This document shows, one piece after another, positions 24,077 through 32,978 of a stretch of 64,000 nucleotides of DNA; positions within the stretch are counted from its first letter, which is position 1; each line of letters opens with the position of its first letter. Below the pieces are notes generated by a model. The model did not search any database. It was not told where the DNA came from and was given only the letters and a program-made list of their open reading frames with translations. The DNA is from Betaproteobacteria bacterium (lineage in GTDB: Bacteria; Pseudomonadota; Gammaproteobacteria; Burkholderiales; Usitatibacteraceae): positions 1,426,001-1,490,000 of the forward strand of contig JADJSD010000001.1 in NCBI GenBank assembly GCA_016711875.1. The letters are read 5' to 3'. The translations under genes were made by a program, and so were the position numbers.

Positions 24077-25117
24077 TCAGGCGCTCGCGCGCGGGACGAG
24101 CGTCACGCCCAGGTCCACGATGCGCGGGCCCTCGGGACGCCCGGCGATGCGGTCGACGAGGAAGCGCGCCGCCTGCCGGCCGATGGCCGTGCCGTCGACG
24201 CGCAAGGTGGTGAGGGGCGGGTCCGTCTCGGCGGCGAAGTCGAGGTCGCCGAATCCCACGATGCGCACCCGCCCCGGGACGGCGAGGCCGCGCGACTTGG
24301 CCTCGATGAGCGCGCCCAGGGCGAGCAGGTCCGAGCTGCAGTACACGGCGTCGATGTCCGGGTGGCGCTCGAGGAGGGAGGCGAGGGCGCGGCGCCCTTC
24401 CCCGATGGTGGTGGGCGCGTGGACGAGCCGCACGGGCACCTTGCCCCGTCCCATCGCCTTGGCCGCCTCGGCGAAGCCCTGCCGGCGAAGGCCCGCCCGG
24501 TGGTCGTCGGCCGAGATCATGGCGGGCTCGCGCACGCCGCACTGGTGCAGGTAGCGGGCCGCGCCGGCCCCCGCCTGCTCGTGGGAGAAGCCCACCAGCA
24601 TGTCGATGGGCGTGGGGGTGAGGTCCCAGGTCTCCACGACCGGGATGCCCGAGGCGAGGAGGCGCCGCCGCCCTTCGGTCGAGTGCATCACGCCGGTGAG
24701 CACGATCCCGTCCGGCCGCCGGCCGATGATCGCGTCGAGGAGCGCGTCCTCGCGGGTGCCGTCGTAGCCGCTCTCGCCGATCATCACCTGGTAGCCCTCG
24801 GCGGCGAGGGATTCCGAGAGCGCCTGCAGCGTCGCGAGGAACATGGGGCTCGCGAGGCTCGGGATGATGACGGCGACCAGGCGGCTGTGGTTCGAGGCGA
24901 GACCGCCGGCCACGCGGTTGGGCACGTAGCCGGTGCGCGAGACCGCCGCCTGGACGCGCGCGAGGGTCTCGGGAGAGACGCGATCCGGGTCGTTGAGGGC
25001 TCGCGAGACGGTGATGGGCGATACCCCGGCCAGCCGCGCGACGTCGCCGAGCGTGAGGCCGCCCGAGCCCCGGCGAGGGCGCTTGGGTCGGGGCGAGGGG
25101 ACGGAAACGGGGGTCAT
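24077..25117 (-). CDS. LacI-family transcriptional regulator of the sugar-acid operon
   Basis: 346 residues. The helix-turn-helix LTLGDVARLAGVSPITVSRALND occupies about residues 21-43, followed by the hinge region and a periplasmic-binding-protein-like effector domain with LVAVIIPSLASP near 80. It most resembles gluconate/idonate-type (GntR, IdnR) members, which sense a sugar acid and release DNA. The ATG at 25117 is preferred; an ATG at 25141 is possible. There is no ribosome site before 25117, and an operator with an embedded TATCAT ends 8 bases before it, so the mRNA may be leaderless. Autoregulation is implied by that operator. Confidence 0.9.
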   Translation of the reverse strand: MTPVSVPSPRPKRPRRGSGGLTLGDVARLAGVSPITVSRALNDPDRVSPETLARVQAAVSRTGYVPNRVAGGLASNHSRLVAVIIPSLASPMFLATLQALSESLAAEGYQVMIGESGYDGTREDALLDAIIGRRPDGIVLTGVMHSTEGRRRLLASGIPVVETWDLTPTPIDMLVGFSHEQAGAGAARYLHQCGVREPAMISADDHRAGLRRQGFAEAAKAMGRGKVPVRLVHAPTTIGEGRRALASLLERHPDIDAVYCSSDLLALGALIEAKSRGLAVPGRVRIVGFGDLDFAAETDPPLTTLRVDGTAIGRQAARFLVDRIAGRPEGPRIVDLGVTLVPRASA

Positions 25118-25125
25118 GGCGGAGA

Positions 25126-25141
25126 ATGATACCGCTACCAT
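25126..25141. promoter_or_regulatory. LacI-family operator at the regulator gene
   Basis: ATGATACCGCTACCAT, one base different from the site at 24039. It lies between the regulator gene (minus strand) and tctD (plus strand), and on the minus strand contains TATCAT as a possible -10 for the regulator. It supports autorepression and could also touch tctDE expression. Confidence 0.72.
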
Positions 25142-25213
25142 GACGGATTGGGGATGCGGCCGCCACCGCCTTGTCGCTACACTGGCCCACCCCGACTGCC
25201 CACCCGCCCGTCC

Positions 25214-25891
25214 ATGCGCATCCTCATCGCCGAAGACGACTCCATCCTCGCCGACGGGCTGCTGCACGCCCTGCGCGCTTCCGGGTACGCCGTCGACCAC
25301 GTCGGCGACGGCGCGGCGGCCGACGCGGCCCTCGCGGCCCAGTCCTTCGACCTGCTGATCCTCGACCTGGGCCTGCCGAAGATGCCGGGCCTCGAGGTGC
25401 TCAAGCGCCTGCGCGCGCGCCAGGTGCGCGTGTCGGTGCTCATCCTCACGGCGCAGGACGGCCTCGAGGACCGCGTGAAGGGCCTGGACCTGGGCGCGGA
25501 CGACTACCTCACCAAGCCCTTCGAGCTGGTCGAGCTGGAGGCGCGCGTGCGCGCCCTCGTGCGACGGGCCTCGAACGGCGGCCAGCCCCTCGTGCAGTGC
25601 GGCGATCTCGTCTACGACCCGCAGGCCCGGGCGGCGAGCGCGGGCGGCGAGCGCCTCGACCTCACGGCGAGGGAGCTGCGCCTGCTCGAGATCTTCGCCA
25701 CGCGCGTGGGCCGCCTCGTGAACAAGACGCAGATCGTCGATCACCTGTGCGAGTGGGGCGAGGAGGTGAGCGAGAACGCGGTGGAGGTCTATGTCCACCG
25801 CCTGCGCAAGAAGCTGGAGCCGGCGCGCGTTCGCATCACCACCGTCCGCGGCCTGGGCTACTGCCTCGAGCCCGTGCCGCCCGACGCATGA
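25214..25891 (+). CDS. tctD: OmpR/TctD-type response regulator
   Basis: 225 residues. The receiver domain has the acidic pair D8-D9, phosphoacceptor D51 (LILDLGLPKMPG) and K101 (LTKPF); the C-terminal winged helix (about 125-220) has ELRLLEIFATRVGRLV and VYVHRLRKKL. The ATG at 25214 is chosen because the upstream in-frame extension lacks domain content. It is the first gene of a two-component operon with the TctE-like kinase (ATGA overlap) and is divergent from the LacI-type gene. TctD proteins activate tricarboxylate uptake genes, which fits the three Bug receptors next door, though the target is inferred. Confidence 0.9.
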   Translation: MRILIAEDDSILADGLLHALRASGYAVDHVGDGAAADAALAAQSFDLLILDLGLPKMPGLEVLKRLRARQVRVSVLILTAQDGLEDRVKGLDLGADDYLTKPFELVELEARVRALVRRASNGGQPLVQCGDLVYDPQARAASAGGERLDLTARELRLLEIFATRVGRLVNKTQIVDHLCEWGEEVSENAVEVYVHRLRKKLEPARVRITTVRGLGYCLEPVPPDA

Positions 25892-27312
25892 TCGGCGACG
25901 AGGCGCGGGACTCGGGCCCGCGCTCGCTCTACGTCCAGCTCCTCGACTGGATGCTGGTGCCGCTCATCATCATCTGGCCCCTCGCGATCCTCTTCACCTA
26001 CGTCGCCGCGCGAACCATCGCCGACTCGCCCTACGATCGCGAGCTTTCGGCCACGGTGCGGTCCCTGCAGCGCCTGGTGCCCGCGGAGCCGCCCGCGCCC
26101 TTCACCCTCCAGCCCATCGTGCCGCCTTCGGTGCGCGACTTCCTGCTCACCGACGACGACACCGACGTCATGCGCATCCACGTCGCCCTCGACGGCGAGG
26201 AGCTGCTCTTCGGCGACGCCGAGGTGCCGCCGCTCGAACTCTCGGAGCTGCGCGAGAATCCGGACGTGCAATTCAAGGACGGCGAGGTCGGCGGGGTGCG
26301 CGTGCGGGTCGCCTTTCTCGTCGTGCGCCCGCCCGGGTGGGAAAAGCTGCTCGCGGTGCAAGTGACCGAGACGCTGGGCAAGCGCGACCGGCTCGCCGCG
26401 GAGATCACGCGCATGGTCGCCTCGGTGCTCGTGGTTCTGCTCGTCATCCTCGTGATGCTGGTGCTCTACGGCCTGCGGCGCGGGCTCGAACCCCTCGAGC
26501 AGCTTCGCGAAGCCGTGCTCGCCCGCTCGCCCTCGGACCTCTCGCCGCTGCCCGTGGACCGGGCGCCGGACGAGGTGGCCCCGCTCGTGACCACGGTGAA
26601 CCAGCAGCTCGCCCGCGTGGCGACGAGCGTCGAGTCGCAGCGGCGGTTCATCGCCGACGCCGCGCACCAGATGAAGACCCCGCTGGCCGGCCTCAAGATG
26701 CAGGCCGAGCTCGCGCGGCGCGCCACGGACGGGCAGGACCTGCGCGAGCGCCTCGGGCAGCTGGGCGCCGGGGCGGACCGCGCCCATCACCTCGTGCAGC
26801 GGCTCCTCGCCCTCGCGCGCGCGGACGAGAGTGCGGTGGCGGGCAAGGGGTCCGCGCGAGTCGACCTGGCCGATGCGGCCCGCGTCGCCTGCGAACACCT
26901 CGCCCCGATCGCGGTGGAGCGCGGCATCGACTTCGGCTTCGAGGCCGGCGAGGAGGCGGCGATCGTGGCGGGCGACGCGCTGCTCGTGCGCGAGCTCGTC
27001 TCGAACCTCGCGGAGAACGCGCTCAAGTACACGCCGCGCGGCGGCCGGGTGACGGTGCGCGTGCGCGGCGGCGATGGCCCCGTCCTGGAGGTGGAGGACA
27101 CCGGCCCGGGGATCGCCGAGGCGGACCGCGAGCGCATCTTCGAGCGCTTCTACCGCGTGCCCGGTTCGGGCGCCTCGGGTGCGGGCCTGGGCCTTTCCAT
27201 CGTGAAGGCCGTCGCGGAACGCCACGGCGCGACGCTCGCGGTGGAGGCGGGCGAGGGCGGCGCGGGTTGCCGCTTCAGCGTGTCAGGCTGGCGTCAGCGT
27301 CCCGGACCATAG
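25888..27312 (+). CDS. tctE: TctE-type sensor histidine kinase
   Basis: 474 residues. A short N-terminus (LLDWMLVPLIIIWP) with a first membrane helix at about 19-41 and a second at 176-196 bracket a periplasmic sensor domain of about 130 residues containing SPYDREL, as in TctE. Then come a HAMP-like linker, the phosphoacceptor H260 in DAAHQMKTPL, and the ATPase boxes NLAENALKY, VEDTGPGI and GAGLGLSIV. It pairs with TctD by a 4 base overlap. TctE kinases sense citrate or other di/tricarboxylates; the ligand here is unknown. Confidence 0.92.
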   Translation: MIGDEARDSGPRSLYVQLLDWMLVPLIIIWPLAILFTYVAARTIADSPYDRELSATVRSLQRLVPAEPPAPFTLQPIVPPSVRDFLLTDDDTDVMRIHVALDGEELLFGDAEVPPLELSELRENPDVQFKDGEVGGVRVRVAFLVVRPPGWEKLLAVQVTETLGKRDRLAAEITRMVASVLVVLLVILVMLVLYGLRRGLEPLEQLREAVLARSPSDLSPLPVDRAPDEVAPLVTTVNQQLARVATSVESQRRFIADAAHQMKTPLAGLKMQAELARRATDGQDLRERLGQLGAGADRAHHLVQRLLALARADESAVAGKGSARVDLADAARVACEHLAPIAVERGIDFGFEAGEEAAIVAGDALLVRELVSNLAENALKYTPRGGRVTVRVRGGDGPVLEVEDTGPGIAEADRERIFERFYRVPGSGASGAGLGLSIVKAVAERHGATLAVEAGEGGAGCRFSVSGWRQRPGP

Positions 27313-27370
27313 TCGGTTGCGGCGGCCTTCGGGCCGCCGACTCCTCTCGCAGAAGTGCCCCTTCTGCTTC

Positions 27371-27396
27371 GCCCCCACGCTTCACCGGGGGCTTTT
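27371..27396 (+). terminator. Terminator after tctDE
   Basis: GCCCCC (27371-27376) pairs with GGGGGC (27387-27392), followed by TTTT that runs to the stop codon of the convergent gene. A second strong hairpin, GGCGGCC-TTCG-GGCCGCC, lies just upstream at about 27321-27338. Confidence 0.65.
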
Positions 27397-28334
27397 CATT
27401 TGCGGGCGAGGCGCTGGATGAGCTTGAACGTGGGCCCCCCCGGCGAGCAGGCCAGCATGATCGTGGCGGCAAGCCCCCCCGTGGCCCAGGCGAGGCCGTG
27501 CGCGAAGAGCGCGAGCGTCGCGAGCATGAAGACGATCGTGGCGACGACCGCCGCGACGAATCGCGGCGCCTCGCGCAGGAAACTCTGCTGGAAGCGCGAC
27601 CCGAGCGAGCAGGCGAGCAGCAACTGCGCGAGGTTGCTCATCCAGGACGGCAGCGACGAAAGCGAGTGGCCGGCCGCGGTGATCGCGATGGTGGTGATGA
27701 GCGGACCCATCATGAAGGCATTGGGCAGGTTCGTGCGGCGCCAGGCGAATGCCGCCGCGATACCCACGGCGAACAGGATCGCGAGGCCGCCCGTGTCGAA
27801 CGGCACGGCCACGGGCCGGTAGTCCTCGGAGCCCGTCTGGCCCATCAGCGTGATGCCGATCGGGACCGTCGTCACCACGATGAGCAGGCGGATGGAATGC
27901 GCGAGCGCCACGCGATCGACGAGCGCGCCGTTCCTCTCCCCGAGGTTCACCATTTCCGCCGCGCCGCCGATGGCGCTCGAGAAGAACGCGGTGGCGGCGT
28001 CGACGCGGGCGACCTTCGCGAGCAGCAGGCTCGCGAGCAGTCCCACGACGAACACCCCGAGCGCGGCGACGGCGAGCGTGGGCGCATGGGCGAGGACCTC
28101 GCGCGCGACGCTCGGCGTGAAGTAGAGGCCGAGCGCGACCGCGATCGTGGTCTGTCCCGCCTCGCGGCCGAAGGGCGGAGCCTCCAGGCTCGCGCCCCCG
28201 AACTGCACGAGGGCCATGGCGCCCAGCGGGCCGATCATCCAGGGAAGCGGGGTGTGCAGCCACGTGCACAGGGCGCCCCCCGCGGCGCAGACGGCGAGCC
28301 CGCCCGCGATGGCGGCGACTTTGCGGTGATTCAT
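27396..28334 (-). CDS. AbrB-family membrane protein (PF05145)
   Basis: 312 residues, almost wholly hydrophobic, with about ten membrane segments in two similar halves, as expected for the AbrB duplication family. Recognisable are TPLPWMIGPLGAM near residue 27, FFSSAIGGAAEMVNLGERNGA near 118 and NAFMMGPLI in the second half. The family is often mislabelled ammonia monooxygenase or transcriptional regulator; it is a probable transporter or permease of unknown substrate, not a DNA-binding protein. It is convergent with tctE and shares its terminator region, so functional linkage to TctDE is possible but unproven. Confidence 0.85.
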   Translation of the reverse strand: MNHRKVAAIAGGLAVCAAGGALCTWLHTPLPWMIGPLGAMALVQFGGASLEAPPFGREAGQTTIAVALGLYFTPSVAREVLAHAPTLAVAALGVFVVGLLASLLLAKVARVDAATAFFSSAIGGAAEMVNLGERNGALVDRVALAHSIRLLIVVTTVPIGITLMGQTGSEDYRPVAVPFDTGGLAILFAVGIAAAFAWRRTNLPNAFMMGPLITTIAITAAGHSLSSLPSWMSNLAQLLLACSLGSRFQQSFLREAPRFVAAVVATIVFMLATLALFAHGLAWATGGLAATIMLACSPGGPTFKLIQRLARK

Positions 28335-28416
28335 GGGTCGCCATGGTGCCTGTCATTGGTCCTTTGCGGAACCGCGTGCGTCAACGACGCCTGACACTTC
28401 CGCGGCCCCGGCGCCG

Positions 28417-28430
28417 TTGACTTGCGTCAA
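28417..28430. promoter_or_regulatory. FNR/ANR-like box upstream of nuoA
   Basis: TTGAC-TTGC-GTCAA is a perfect dyad of the form TTGAY-N4-RTCAA recognised by FNR-family regulators. A good -10, TCTAAT (28450-28455), follows with no -35 at normal spacing; the dyad centre is about 38 bases before the projected start, close to the class II activator position. GTCAACG and CGTTGAC (28380, 28415) form a further inverted pair. This is sequence inference only. Confidence 0.45.
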
Positions 28431-28566
28431 AACCGGCATGGGACTTAGGTCTAATCTGGCTTCGACACGACAAGGGATCCTCACAAGGGATCACCGACAA
28501 AAACGTAGCAAGAAGGCCTTTCGAGTACCCGGATCCGCTCTTTTCGGGAAAGGCCGCGAAGACGAA

Positions 28567-28938
28567 ATGAACCCCTACGTAGTCTTCCTCCTCTACATGG
28601 CCGCGATCCTCGGATTCGTGGCGCTCACCTTGCTGCTGAACGGCCTGCTCGGCCCGAAGCCGGCGGGCACCGAGGTGAAGCTCGAGCCCTTCGAGTGCGG
28701 CGCGACGCCGGTGGAGACCGACAACGTGAAGGCCGTGCCGATCAAGTACTACGCGGTCGCCATCGTCTTCATCCTGTTCGACCTCGAGACCATCTTCCTC
28801 TTCATCTGGGCGCTGGCGGCCAAGCCCGTGACGGGCTTCATGCTCTTCACGTTCGGCGTGTTCGCCTTCCTCCTGGTCCTCATCCTTCTCTACGTGTACA
28901 AGGCCCGGTTGCTCGAGGGCGTGACGGAGCCCCGATGA
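28567..28938 (+). CDS. nuoA: NADH-quinone oxidoreductase subunit A
   Basis: 123 residues with three membrane helices; contains the conserved loop EPFECGATP with the quinone-site cysteine, and FDLETIFLFIWA. It is the first gene of the 14-gene complex I operon. The ATG at 28567 is chosen over an upstream in-frame start because it gives the normal N-terminus. The 130 bases before it hold a possible FNR box and a -10. Its stop overlaps the nuoB start (ATGA). Confidence 0.96.
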   Translation: MNPYVVFLLYMAAILGFVALTLLLNGLLGPKPAGTEVKLEPFECGATPVETDNVKAVPIKYYAVAIVFILFDLETIFLFIWALAAKPVTGFMLFTFGVFAFLLVLILLYVYKARLLEGVTEPR

Positions 28939-29456
28939 ACGGACGCGTGATTCCCATCGAGGCGGCGGGCGGGTCGGGCAAGAGCGCGGCCTTCGAGTAC
29001 CTCACCACGAGGAAGGACGAGTTGATCGGCTGGGCGCGCAAGTTCTCGATCTTCCCGTACCCGTTCGTCACCGCGTGCTGCGCCATGGAGTTCATGGCCG
29101 TGAGTTCCTCGCCCTACGACACCGACAGATTCGGTGCGGCCTTGCCGCGCTTCTCGCCGCGCCAGGCGGACCTCCTGATGGTCGTGGGCACCGTCACGCA
29201 CAAGCAGGCGCCGATCCTGCTCAAGGTCTACGAACAGATGTGCGAGCCGAAGTGGGTGATGGCCTTCGGCGTGTGCGCCACGAGCGGGGGCTTCTACCAG
29301 AACTACGCGGCGGTCCCGGGCATCGACCGGATCGTCCCGGTGGACGTCTACATTCCCGGCTGCCCGCCGCGCCCGGAGACGGTGATCGACGGGATCATGC
29401 AGCTCCAGGACAAGATCGCCCGCTCGCAGCACCTCATCGTGAACGACAAGTTCTGA
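28935..29456 (+). CDS. nuoB: NADH-quinone oxidoreductase subunit B
   Basis: 173 residues. It carries the N2 [4Fe-4S] cluster next to the quinone site; ligands C48-C49 (TACCAMEF), C114 (GVCATSGG) and C143 (PGCPPRPE) are all present. The region DTDRFGAALPRFSPRQADLL is canonical. It starts within the nuoA stop. Confidence 0.97.
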   Translation: MNGRVIPIEAAGGSGKSAAFEYLTTRKDELIGWARKFSIFPYPFVTACCAMEFMAVSSSPYDTDRFGAALPRFSPRQADLLMVVGTVTHKQAPILLKVYEQMCEPKWVMAFGVCATSGGFYQNYAAVPGIDRIVPVDVYIPGCPPRPETVIDGIMQLQDKIARSQHLIVNDKF

Positions 29457-29580
29457 CGTGGTCGAGGAACGAGCCGTTACCAAAATGACAACCTATGGCA
29501 GCGACATCTTCGAGAGGGTGAAGGAGCGCTTCGGCAAGGCCGAGGATGATCTTTCCGGGACGGCTCGTTCCTCGACCACG
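29457..29580. repeat. Perfect 21 bp inverted repeat at the start of nuoC
   Basis: Bases 29457-29477 are exactly complementary to 29560-29580, with an 82 base loop. The left arm begins one base after the nuoB stop and includes the only ribosome-site-like bases (GAGGAACG) for nuoC; the ATG at 29485 is in the loop and the right arm is within the nuoC coding region. In mRNA this would be a long stable stem at the nuoB/nuoC junction. It might control nuoC translation or be the remains of a small insertion. Confidence 0.8.
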
Positions 29581-30003
29581 GTGCAGCATTCGATCCTCGT
29601 GCTCCACTTCGCGCCCGGCGAGGTCGCCGGCGCGGTGAAGGTGCTGCGCGACGAGTTCGGCTTCGACCTCTTCCTCGACGTGACCGCCGTGGACTGGCCG
29701 GACCGCGACCCGCGCTTCGACGTGGTGTGGCACTTCTACGCGACCCGCAACCGCGTGCGCGTGCGCGTGAAGACGGCGGTGACGCTCGCGGACCCCGTCG
29801 CGCCCTCGCTCACGGCGCTCTACGGCTCGGCCGGCATCATGGAGCGCGAATGCCACGACATGTACGGCATCCGCTTCGACGGCAACGCGGACCTGCGCCC
29901 GATCCTCCTCTACGAGGGCTTCGTGGGCCACCCGCTGCGCAAGGACTACCCCAAGCAGAAGGAACAGCCGCTCGTGCCGTACCGCGAGGAGGCCAAGCCG
30001 TGA
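29485..30003 (+). CDS. nuoC: NADH-quinone oxidoreductase subunit C
   Basis: 172 residues from the ATG at 29485; a GTG at 29458 in the same frame would add nine residues. The C-terminal half is canonical for the 30 kDa subunit: FLDVTAVDWPDR, RVRVKTAVT, then GIMERECHDMYGIRFDGN and LRKDYP. The N-terminal 35 residues are atypical because they are partly encoded by a perfect inverted repeat, giving the odd stretch SGTARSSTTVQ. It overlaps nuoD by GTGA. Confidence 0.93.
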   Translation: MTTYGSDIFERVKERFGKAEDDLSGTARSSTTVQHSILVLHFAPGEVAGAVKVLRDEFGFDLFLDVTAVDWPDRDPRFDVVWHFYATRNRVRVRVKTAVTLADPVAPSLTALYGSAGIMERECHDMYGIRFDGNADLRPILLYEGFVGHPLRKDYPKQKEQPLVPYREEAKP

Positions 30004-31226
30004 ACGCGCCCGGCCCCGTGATCGCGAACCCCGTCCGCCCGGCCTTCGACAAGGCCTCGCGCGAGGACACGGTGATCGTGAGCATCGGCCCGTCGCACCC
30101 GGCGACCCACGGCACCATCCAGATCTTCGCGGAGCTCGACGGCGAGCGAATCCTGCGCGCGGACGTGCACTGCGGCTACCTGCACCGGGGCTTCGAGAAG
30201 GAGTGCGAGGACCACACCTGGCACAACCTCATCCCCTACGTCGACCGGCTGAACTACTGCTCCCCGCTCATCAACGACTTCGCCTACTGCGAGGCCGTGG
30301 AGAAGATGATGGGCATCGGGATCACGCGCCGCGCGGTCATCCTGCGCACGCTGCTCTCGGAATACTCGCGCCTGTGCGACCACATCACCTGCATCGCCGC
30401 CTCGCTCATGGAGCTCGGCGCGATGACGGCGTTCCTCTACCTGGTGATGATCCGCGACTACATGTACGAGCACATCGCGGACCTCACGGGCGCCCGCGTC
30501 ACGCATTCCTACGGGCGCATCGGGGGACTCGCGCGCGACCTGCCGGAAGGCTGGCTCGCGCGGCTGGAGGAGATCCTCGTCCAGTCCGACGACTTCCTGG
30601 GCCGTGCGCACGGGCTCGTCGACCGCAACCGCATCTTCATCGACCGCATGCGCGACGTCGGCGTGATCTCGCAGTCCGATGCGCTCTCCTACGGCTACAC
30701 CGGCCCGATCCTGCGTTCCACGGGCCTTCCGGTGGACCTGCGCAAGGACACGCCCTACCTCGCCTACGCGGAGCTCGACTTCGAGGTGCCCGTGGGCATC
30801 AAGGGCGACAACTACGACCGCTACTACGTGCGCATGTGCGAGATCGACGAGTCGATCCACATGATCCGGCAGTGCGTGGACCTCCTCGAGCCGGGCCCCA
30901 TCAACGTGGACGACCGCCGCTGCGTCTTCCCGGAGAAGACCCGGGTGTACGGCGAGATCGAGAGCCTCATCAACCACTTCAAGATCGTGATGGAAGGCCC
31001 GCGCGTGCCGGCCGGCGAGGTCTACTCGGCCCACGAGGGCCCCAACGGCGAGCTGGGCTTCTACCTCGTCTCGACGGGCGAGGGGACGCCCTGGAAGGTC
31101 CACTGCCGGGCGCCCAGCTTCGTCCACGTGGGCGGCACGCACCTCATGCTCGAGGGCGGGCAGCTCGCCGACCTCGTGCCGACCTTCGGCATGATCAACA
31201 TGATCGGCGGGGAGTGCGACCGGTGA
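30000..31226 (+). CDS. nuoD: NADH-quinone oxidoreductase subunit D
   Basis: 408 residues from a GTG at 30000 with GAGGAGG eight bases upstream. This 49 kDa subunit forms the quinone pocket with NuoB. Conserved features are IGPSHPATHGT, HCGYLHRGFEK, the LNYCSPL region, and the C-terminal LVPTFGMINMIGGECDR, a slight variant of the usual DIVFGEVDR ending. Stop overlaps the nuoE start. Confidence 0.96.
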   Translation: MNAPGPVIANPVRPAFDKASREDTVIVSIGPSHPATHGTIQIFAELDGERILRADVHCGYLHRGFEKECEDHTWHNLIPYVDRLNYCSPLINDFAYCEAVEKMMGIGITRRAVILRTLLSEYSRLCDHITCIAASLMELGAMTAFLYLVMIRDYMYEHIADLTGARVTHSYGRIGGLARDLPEGWLARLEEILVQSDDFLGRAHGLVDRNRIFIDRMRDVGVISQSDALSYGYTGPILRSTGLPVDLRKDTPYLAYAELDFEVPVGIKGDNYDRYYVRMCEIDESIHMIRQCVDLLEPGPINVDDRRCVFPEKTRVYGEIESLINHFKIVMEGPRVPAGEVYSAHEGPNGELGFYLVSTGEGTPWKVHCRAPSFVHVGGTHLMLEGGQLADLVPTFGMINMIGGECDR

Positions 31227-31687
31227 AGCACCTCATTCCCGAGTTCGAGCGGATGAAGGCGCGCTTTCCCGCGGGGTTCGATTCCTCTCTCGTGCTTCCG
31301 TGCCTGCACCGCATCCAGGCCGACCGCGGCTTCGTGGCCGACGAGGACATCGTCGGGCTGTGCGAGTACCTGAAGGTGCCGCGCATCCAGGTGGAGGAGG
31401 TCCTCTCCTACTACACGATGCTCCGGCGCGAAGGCATCGGGAAGACGCACCTGCAGGTGTGCCGGAACATCGCCTGCTCCATGCGTGGCGCCGAGGACGT
31501 CATCGAGCACGCCTGCAAGCGGCTCGGCGTGAAGCCCGGCCAGACCACCGCGGACGGCAAGTTCACGCTCTCCACCGTCGAGTGCCTGGGCTCCTGCGGC
31601 ACCGCGCCCGTGCTGATGGTGAACGACGCGTACCACGAGAACATGACGCTCGAGAAGCTCGACGCGCTCATTGCGGGGCTTTCCTAA
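31223..31687 (+). CDS. nuoE: NADH-quinone oxidoreductase subunit E
   Basis: 154 residues, GTG start overlapping nuoD. The thioredoxin-like [2Fe-2S] subunit with ligands C80-x4-C85 (VCRNIACSM) and C121-x3-C125 (CLGSCGTAP), the exact family spacing. It belongs to the NADH-oxidising arm with NuoF and NuoG. Confidence 0.96.
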   Translation: MKHLIPEFERMKARFPAGFDSSLVLPCLHRIQADRGFVADEDIVGLCEYLKVPRIQVEEVLSYYTMLRREGIGKTHLQVCRNIACSMRGAEDVIEHACKRLGVKPGQTTADGKFTLSTVECLGSCGTAPVLMVNDAYHENMTLEKLDALIAGLS

Positions 31688-31688
31688 A

Positions 31689-32965
<1,277 letters not shown>

Positions 32966-32978
<13 letters not shown>

